Assembly (NCBI RefSeq): GCF_000784735.1
Contig: NZ_JSYG01000031.1
Location: 1-62,975, forward strand
DNA: 62,975 nt
Reading direction: 5' to 3'
Origin: Dickeya undicola
Lineage (GTDB): Bacteria > Pseudomonadota > Gammaproteobacteria > Enterobacterales > Enterobacteriaceae
Shown: in pieces, positions 57,014 through 62,975 of the stretch
How the letters are laid out: each line of letters opens with the position of its first letter
Position numbering within the stretch: position 1 is the stretch's first letter
Translations under genes and position numbers: made by a program
The notes under the pieces: generated by a model
The model's input: the letters and a program-made list of their open reading frames with translations, nothing else
Told to the model about the DNA's origin: nothing
Databases searched by the model: none

Positions 57014-58804
57014 TTACTGATTCTCTGCGTCCTGAGCGGCTTTCCCCTTGCCCACCACCGCGATGGACAGCTCATCCAACGCGGACGGGTTCGCGAAGCT
57101 CGGTGCTTCGGTCATCAGGCAGGCGGCCGCCGTGGTTTTCGGGAACGCAATCACGTCGCGAATATTGTCGGTGCCAGTCAGCAGCATCACCAGTCGGTCG
57201 AGGCCAAAAGCCAGACCGGCGTGCGGCGGGGTGCCGAACTTCAGGGCATCCAGCAGGAAGCCAAATTTTTCGCGCTGCTGCCGCTCGTCAATACCAAGGA
57301 TACGGAATACCGTCTGTTGCATCTCACTGCGGTGAATACGCACCGAACCGCCGCCGACTTCGTAACCGTTCAGCACCATGTCGTACGCATTGGCGATAGC
57401 GGCTGTCGGGTTGGCTTCCAGTTCTGTCGGCGACATATCGCGCGGCGCGGTGAACGGGTGGTGCATCGCCGCCAGGCCGCCTTCGCCGTCATCTTCGAAC
57501 ATCGGGAAGTCGATGACCCACAGCGGCTGCCAGCTGTTTTCGTCGGTGATCTTCAGGTCGCGACCCAATTTCAGGCGCAGTGCGCCCAGCGCGTCCGTCA
57601 CCACTTTGGCGCTATCCGCGCCGAAGAACAGGATGTCGCCGTCTTGTGCAGCGGTACGCTCCAGCAGCGCCGCCAGAATACCGTCATTCAGGAACTTGGC
57701 CACCGGGCTCTGGATACCGTCCAGGCCGTTGGCTTTCTCATTGACCTTGATGTACGCCAGCCCTTTAGCACCGTAGATTTCGATAAATTTGGCGTATTCG
57801 TCGATCTGTTTGCGGCTCAGTTGTGCGCCACCCGGTACGCGAATCGCGGCAACGCGGCCTTTCGGATCGTTGGCGGGACCGGAGAAGACTTTGAAGTCCA
57901 CGTCTTTAAGCAAATCGGCCACGTCCACCAGCTCCAGCGGGTTGCGCAGGTCCGGTTTGTCGGAGCCGAAACGACGCATGGCTTCCGCGAATGTCATGAT
58001 CGGGAAGTCGCCCAGATCCACACCGTGAATGTCCATCCACAGCTCGCGCACCAGCTTTTCCATCACTTCACGCACCTGTGGTGCGGTCATAAAGGAGGTT
58101 TCCACGTCGATCTGGGTAAATTCAGGCTGGCGGTCAGCACGCAGGTCTTCGTCACGGAAGCATTTGACGATCTGATAGTAACGGTCAAAACCGGACATCA
58201 TCAGCAACTGCTTGAACAACTGTGGCGACTGCGGCAGCGCGTAGAATTTACCTTTGTGTACACGGCTCGGCACCAGATAGTCACGGGCACCTTCCGGCGT
58301 GGCCTTGGTCAGCATCGGGGTTTCGATATCAAGGAAGCCGTGGCTGTCCATGAAACGACGCACAAAGCTGGTGATGCGGGCGCGGGTTTTCAGGCGCTGA
58401 GCCATTTCCGGGCGGCGGAGATCAAGGTAACGATACTTCAGGCGTGCTTCTTCGGTATTGTTCTGATTGGAGTCCAGCGGCAGCGGTTCGGCGCGGTTGA
58501 CGATAGTCAGTGCCGTCGCCAGCACTTCCACTTCGCCGGTCGCCATCTCTTTGTTGACTTGATTGTCCGGACGGGCGCGCACTACACCGGTCAGTTGGAT
58601 GCAGAACTCGTTACGCAACTCGGAAGCCAGAGTGAACGCATCCTGACGATCCGGGTCAAAAAATACCTGCACCAGACCTTCGCGGTCACGCATATCAATA
58701 AAAATCAACCCGCCCAGATCACGGCGGCGATTAACCCAACCGCACAACGTCACTTCCTGGCCCACATGGGACGAATTCAACAGCCCGCAATATTCAGTAC
58801 GCAT
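57014..58804 (-). CDS. aspS: Aspartyl-tRNA synthetase
   Basis: Class IIb synthetase that charges tRNA-Asp. The 596 residues comprise an N-terminal OB-fold anticodon-binding domain (about 1-105), a class II catalytic domain with motif 2 [16 protein letters not shown] and motif 3 [15 protein letters not shown], and the bacterial insertion domain. It heads the aspS-nudB-yebC-ruvC gene group. Confidence 0.97.
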   Translation of the reverse strand: MRTEYCGLLNSSHVGQEVTLCGWVNRRRDLGGLIFIDMRDREGLVQVFFDPDRQDAFTLASELRNEFCIQLTGVVRARPDNQVNKEMATGEVEVLATALTIVNRAEPLPLDSNQNNTEEARLKYRYLDLRRPEMAQRLKTRARITSFVRRFMDSHGFLDIETPMLTKATPEGARDYLVPSRVHKGKFYALPQSPQLFKQLLMMSGFDRYYQIVKCFRDEDLRADRQPEFTQIDVETSFMTAPQVREVMEKLVRELWMDIHGVDLGDFPIMTFAEAMRRFGSDKPDLRNPLELVDVADLLKDVDFKVFSGPANDPKGRVAAIRVPGGAQLSRKQIDEYAKFIEIYGAKGLAYIKVNEKANGLDGIQSPVAKFLNDGILAALLERTAAQDGDILFFGADSAKVVTDALGALRLKLGRDLKITDENSWQPLWVIDFPMFEDDGEGGLAAMHHPFTAPRDMSPTELEANPTAAIANAYDMVLNGYEVGGGSVRIHRSEMQQTVFRILGIDERQQREKFGFLLDALKFGTPPHAGLAFGLDRLVMLLTGTDNIRDVIAFPKTTAAACLMTEAPSFANPSALDELSIAVVGKGKAAQDAENQ

Positions 58805-59131
58805 TACGATGTCCTTTTACACCGCCGCCGGTGCCCTGTTTCATACGCTAGTGAGCGTCGACACAGGATCTGTGGACCGGTCGGCATGGTTTTTCTGGAT
58901 TACAGTCCAATGAAAAAAGGGGAGCATTATAAAGGAATTTCCCCACAACGATAAGTACGATGGTAGCGGTCTGCGGGCCGCCCCGCATACTCTTTTTTGC
59001 TTTTTGACGCGCTTTTGCCTGTCGGTTAAACAATTGCAGGGTATTATGCTAAAACCCTGTTACACCAACCATCATGATGATCCGCCGTTTCAGGGTGCAC
59101 ATCGCAGAGAAACCTATCGGGACAAGGACTT
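58805..59131. other. aspS-yecE divergent region, no gene seen
   Basis: No supported gene. It holds the promoters of aspS and yecE. I could not identify an operator; the yecE start has ACAAGGAC upstream. Confidence 0.5.
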
Positions 59132-59947
59132 ATGTATATCGGCTTACCGCAGTGGCAGCATCCCGGCTGGAACCGGCTGGGCCTGCACGACCTGGCGGAT
59201 TATGCCCGCCACTTCAACTGCGTGGAGGGGAACACCACCTTTTATGCGCTGCCGTCGGCAGACACCGTATTGCGCTGGCGCGATATGACCCATGACGATT
59301 TCCGATTCTGCTTCAAATTTCCCTCCGTCATCAGCCATCAGTCTGGATTACGCCACTGCGAGCAACAGGTAGCGGAATTTTTTCGTTGTCTGGAACCCAT
59401 TCACCATCGACTCGGGCAGTTGTGGCTACAGTTGCCGTCTACATTTGGGCCAGACCAGATAGACACGTTGTGGCAATTTATGGACGCCTTGCCGACAGGG
59501 GGATTCAGCTACGGCGTGGAAGTCCGCCACCCGCGGTTTTTCGCCAAAGGCGATGAAGAACGCTGGCTCAATCAGGGATTACATCAGCGTGCGCTCAACC
59601 GGGTGATGATGGATAGCCGCCCAGTACATCATGCGGCCCCCACCAGCGAAGTACTGCGAGACGCCCAGCGCAAAAAACCAAAAGTACCGCTACATGTGGT
59701 GCGCACCGCAGAAGAACCGCTGATTCGGTTTATTGGTAATGAAGACCCTATTGATAACCAGCACTGGTTCACACCCTGGATCGCCAAGCTGGCGGAATGG
59801 CAATCACATACCCCTTATCTGTTTATTCACACCGCCGGTACGGCCAGTGCGCCGGAACTGGCGCAGCGGTTATGGCCGCATCTGAGTGCGGTCATTTCCG
59901 GTATGCCGCCCTGCCCGGACTGGCCACAGCAGTCGTCACTGTTTTAA
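59132..59947 (+). CDS. yecE: DUF72 family protein YecE
   Basis: TIM-barrel DUF72 protein of 271 residues, function unproven. It follows E. coli YecE closely: MYIGLPQWQHPGW, HFNCVEGNTTFYALP, FRFCFKFPSVISH, DAQRKKPKVPLHV and the terminal QQSSLF. Divergent from aspS. Confidence 0.93.
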   Translation: MYIGLPQWQHPGWNRLGLHDLADYARHFNCVEGNTTFYALPSADTVLRWRDMTHDDFRFCFKFPSVISHQSGLRHCEQQVAEFFRCLEPIHHRLGQLWLQLPSTFGPDQIDTLWQFMDALPTGGFSYGVEVRHPRFFAKGDEERWLNQGLHQRALNRVMMDSRPVHHAAPTSEVLRDAQRKKPKVPLHVVRTAEEPLIRFIGNEDPIDNQHWFTPWIAKLAEWQSHTPYLFIHTAGTASAPELAQRLWPHLSAVISGMPPCPDWPQQSSLF

Positions 59948-60126
59948 TTCTTCAGTTGAAAAACACCGGGAAAAAATCGCTGCCAGCTTCTATCACAGTT
60001 TCTTATTAAGAGCGTTTGATATCCGCCAATTTTACCTGCAATATCTTCGCGTTATGCAGGCGACAGCTTGGCGACAGACGGGCTATGATAGCGTCTGCCG
60101 CTTCTGGTCAGGCGATGGAGTAAAAA

Positions 60127-60522
60127 ATGGTAAGCGCGCTTTATGTGGTGCTCAGCGCATTGTTGTTAGTCAAATTGTCGATTGATGTAGTGAAACTGCG
60201 GATGCAGTATCGGGTGGCCTACGGCGACGGTGGTTTTTACGAGCTGCAAACGGCTATTCGTGTCCACGGCAACGCGGTGGAGTACATCCCTATCGGTGGC
60301 CTGCTGTTGGTACTGATGGAGATGAATGGGGCGATGAACGCGATGATTCATCTGTGCGGAATTATGTTGTTGCTCGGGCGGTTATGTCACTACTACGGGC
60401 TGCGGCATCGTGAGCTGAACTGGCGGCGTTCCGGCATGACGGCCACCTATGTTTCTTTATTACTGATGATTCTGTTCAACCTCTACTACCTGCCCTGGGA
60501 TCTGGTATTTTCCCTGCGTTAA
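60127..60522 (+). CDS. yecN: MAPEG-family inner membrane protein YecN
   Basis: Membrane protein of 131 residues with about four transmembrane helices, in the MAPEG (microsomal glutathione transferase-like) family. The block ELQTAIRVHGNAVEYIPIGGLLLVLMEMNG is the family signature. Activity is unknown. It is the same length as E. coli YecN and precedes cmoA. Confidence 0.92.
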   Translation: MVSALYVVLSALLLVKLSIDVVKLRMQYRVAYGDGGFYELQTAIRVHGNAVEYIPIGGLLLVLMEMNGAMNAMIHLCGIMLLLGRLCHYYGLRHRELNWRRSGMTATYVSLLLMILFNLYYLPWDLVFSLR

Positions 60523-60536
60523 TCCCACGGGTATCA

Positions 60537-60570
60537 ACGGTAAGGCCTGCTGGCCGCGCCTTACCGTCTT
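60537..60570 (+). terminator. yecN terminator
   Basis: Stem ACGGTAAGGC/GCCTTACCGT followed by CTTTCTCTC. Confidence 0.8.
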
Positions 60571-60604
60571 TCTCTCATACGTTTTTGCCCTAATTTTCTG
60601 CTAG

Positions 60605-61378
<774 letters not shown>

Positions 61379-61383
61379 GGTTC

Positions 61384-62355
61384 ATGATCGATTTCGGCAA
61401 TTTCTACCAGTTAATCGCTAAAGGCCCGCTTAGCCACTGGCTTAATACGCTTCCTGCTCAGATAAGCCAATGGCAGCAGGAGTCGCGGCACGGCGAATTC
61501 AAACACTGGGTTAATACGGTGGAACACCTGCCGACGCTGACACCAGACCAGCTCAATCTGGTCGACGGTGTTACTGCCCAGATGCATACACCGCTGTCAG
61601 TCGGCCAACAAGAGGGCATTGAAAGTCTGCTGCGCAACCTGATGCCCTGGCGCAAAGGGCCGTTTTCACTCTATGGCGTCGACATTGATACCGAATGGCG
61701 TTCCGACTGGAAATGGGATCGGGTATTTCCACATCTTAGCCCGTTGCAGGATCGATTGATTCTGGATGTCGGCTGCGGCAGCGGTTATCACCTGTGGCGA
61801 ATGATCGGCGCGGGTGCTCGTCTGGCGGTCGGCATCGACCCAATGCAACTGTTCCTGTGCCAGTTCGAGTCAGTACGTAAACTGCTGGGTAATGATCAGC
61901 GCGCTCACCTGCTGCCGCTGGGTATTGAACAACTCCCGGCACTGGCCGCGTTTGATACCGTGTTCTCAATGGGGGTGTTGTACCACCGGCGTTCCCCGCT
62001 CGACCATCTGTGGCAACTCAAAAATCAGTTGGTTTCCGGTGGGGAGCTGGTGCTGGAAACGCTGGTGGTGGAAGGTGACGAACACTGCGTCCTGCTGCCG
62101 GGTGAACGGTATGCCCAGATGCGTAACGTCTATTTTCTGCCCTCGTCCGCTGCCCTCGCGCGCTGGCTGGAAAAATGCGGCTTTGTTGATATTCGCGTGG
62201 TAGATCAGTGTGTCACCACACTGGAGGAACAGCGCCGCACGAGCTGGATGCGCACGGCTTCGCTGGCGGATTTTCTCGACCCAGACGATCGCAGCAAAAC
62301 CGTTGAGGGCTATCCGGCACCGTTACGCGCAGTATTAGTGGCACGTAAGCCCTAA
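61384..62355 (+). CDS. cmoB: tRNA U34 carboxymethyltransferase
   Basis: Transfers the carboxymethyl group from carboxy-SAM to 5-hydroxyuridine at tRNA position 34. The 323 residues include [19 protein letters not shown] as the cofactor site and [15 protein letters not shown]. It forms an operon with cmoA, its cofactor producer. Confidence 0.97.
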   Translation: MIDFGNFYQLIAKGPLSHWLNTLPAQISQWQQESRHGEFKHWVNTVEHLPTLTPDQLNLVDGVTAQMHTPLSVGQQEGIESLLRNLMPWRKGPFSLYGVDIDTEWRSDWKWDRVFPHLSPLQDRLILDVGCGSGYHLWRMIGAGARLAVGIDPMQLFLCQFESVRKLLGNDQRAHLLPLGIEQLPALAAFDTVFSMGVLYHRRSPLDHLWQLKNQLVSGGELVLETLVVEGDEHCVLLPGERYAQMRNVYFLPSSAALARWLEKCGFVDIRVVDQCVTTLEEQRRTSWMRTASLADFLDPDDRSKTVEGYPAPLRAVLVARKP

Positions 62356-62500
62356 GCTTCGCCATCATCAGGGCGGAGCGGCACATTCGTCTATCGCAGA
62401 CTCGTGCCAGCTACCGCCCACTCTCTATCCGACCGACCCTTCGTTGCAGGTGTATTGGTTTTACTGCACTCGAATGCGTGGCGGTATGTAAGACAAACCT

Positions 62501-62758
62501 TTAGTTTCGGTGTTTAACGATCAGCTCAATGGCTGCATCTTCTGTCATATCAGTATTTTGGATTTCGACGTGAATATCCTGACTGCTGGTTTCATTAAAA
62601 AGCGTCGTATTGCCGACGGTCTGGAAATCGCCGGTGACCACATCTCCCCTTTCCACTTCATAAATATCCAGCAACTTAGCGACAATAAATCCGTCTTCCG
62701 GATCGCGGATAACGATGAAACCAATGCGATGCTCATGATGCACAACGATTCCACGCAT
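62501..62758 (-). CDS. Conserved-looking small protein of unknown function
   Basis: I do not recognise the family. The 85-residue acidic product begins MRGIVVHHEHRIGFIVIRD and continues EDGFIVAKLLDIYEVERGDVVTGDF, with beta-rich alternation that resembles an S1/cold-shock-like OB fold. ATG at 62758 is chosen because AAAAGGA lies eight bases upstream; an in-frame start 13 codons earlier lacks such a site. It is a single gene convergent with cmoB. Confidence 0.65.
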   Translation of the reverse strand: MRGIVVHHEHRIGFIVIRDPEDGFIVAKLLDIYEVERGDVVTGDFQTVGNTTLFNETSSQDIHVEIQNTDMTEDAAIELIVKHRN

Positions 62759-62975
62759 AACAGGATTCCTTTTGGATGTTGGGATAACAGGCAGCATACC
62801 ACCGGCTCAGAGCGATAAAAGATAACCGCATAACAATTCAATACATTTTCTGGGCGTGATCACATTCAGTCCGGTAATAACCTCGACATACAACAACTAT
62901 AGTGCACAACACGTGATGAAGCAGTCGAACGAGCACCGTGACTCTGGCAGAAAGAAAAATAAATATCCTCCGGCA

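Noticed and set aside
57221-58954. 577-codon open frame on the plus strand, antisense to aspS
   Set aside because: It mirrors the codon structure of aspS, has no recognisable domain and no ribosome binding site, while aspS is a certain gene.

Overview
The window is a chromosomal stretch of an enterobacterium. Gene order follows the Escherichia coli chromosome in several long blocks, and proteins match their E. coli counterparts in length and catalytic residues. ERIC repeats and a mosaic of missing genes (no selD beside topB, no edd between zwf and eda) point to the Pectobacteriaceae, most likely Dickeya. The genus is an inference from remembered gene order and sequence style, not from a search.

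Layout. (1) 1-6.7 kb: ERIC repeats, then tdk, hns, galU, the rssA-rssB pair, a YchJ-type protein, purU and a tRNA-Tyr gene with a stringent-type promoter. (2) 6.9-16.5 kb: a TRIC-family membrane protein behind a tandem glycine riboswitch, xthA, topB with a small DUF1496 gene, a YdjA nitroreductase, sppA, ansA, pncA, yeaC and msrB. (3) 16.6-24.3 kb: gapA with a near-perfect CRP site, yeaD, yeaE, mipA, then yeaG-yeaH behind a clear sigma-54 promoter. (4) 24.3-29.5 kb: a four-gene peptide/nickel-type ABC transporter operon with both permeases fused into one chain, preceded by a palindrome that matches Zur boxes. (5) 29.5-36.3 kb: a patchier, partly AT-rich accessory stretch with a YeaQ-type protein, an exported cupin-like protein, yebY, the small RNA sdsR, a long modular ERIC element, an exported NUC-family nuclease, ftnA behind a cluster of Fur-like sites, copD-copC, holE and a 38-residue basic protein. 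(6) 36.3-45.2 kb: ptrB, purT with a PurR box, eda, zwf, hexR and pykA, with a perfect HexR-type palindrome in front of zwf. (7) 45.2-51.9 kb: two unusual exported low-complexity or repeat proteins, lpxM, mepM, and divergent znuA / znuCB around a Zur box. (8) 52-62.9 kb: ruvB and ruvA with a LexA box, a NiCoT nickel/cobalt permease placed between ruvA and ruvC, then ruvC, yebC, nudB, aspS, yecE, yecN, cmoA-cmoB and a small gene of unknown function.

Themes. Metal handling recurs: ZnuABC, the Zur-box ABC transporter, the NiCoT permease, ferritin, and CopC/CopD/YebY. Central carbon metabolism is grouped as gapA-yeaD and zwf-eda-hexR-pykA. Stress and global regulation is represented by hns, rssAB, sdsR and yeaGH. 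The best candidates for under-described biology are the Zur-box transporter with a fused permease, the glycine riboswitch in front of a TRIC protein, the 20-residue-repeat exported protein, and the long ERIC-like element built as a string of small hairpins. I saw no CRISPR array, prophage, transposase or plasmid gene.
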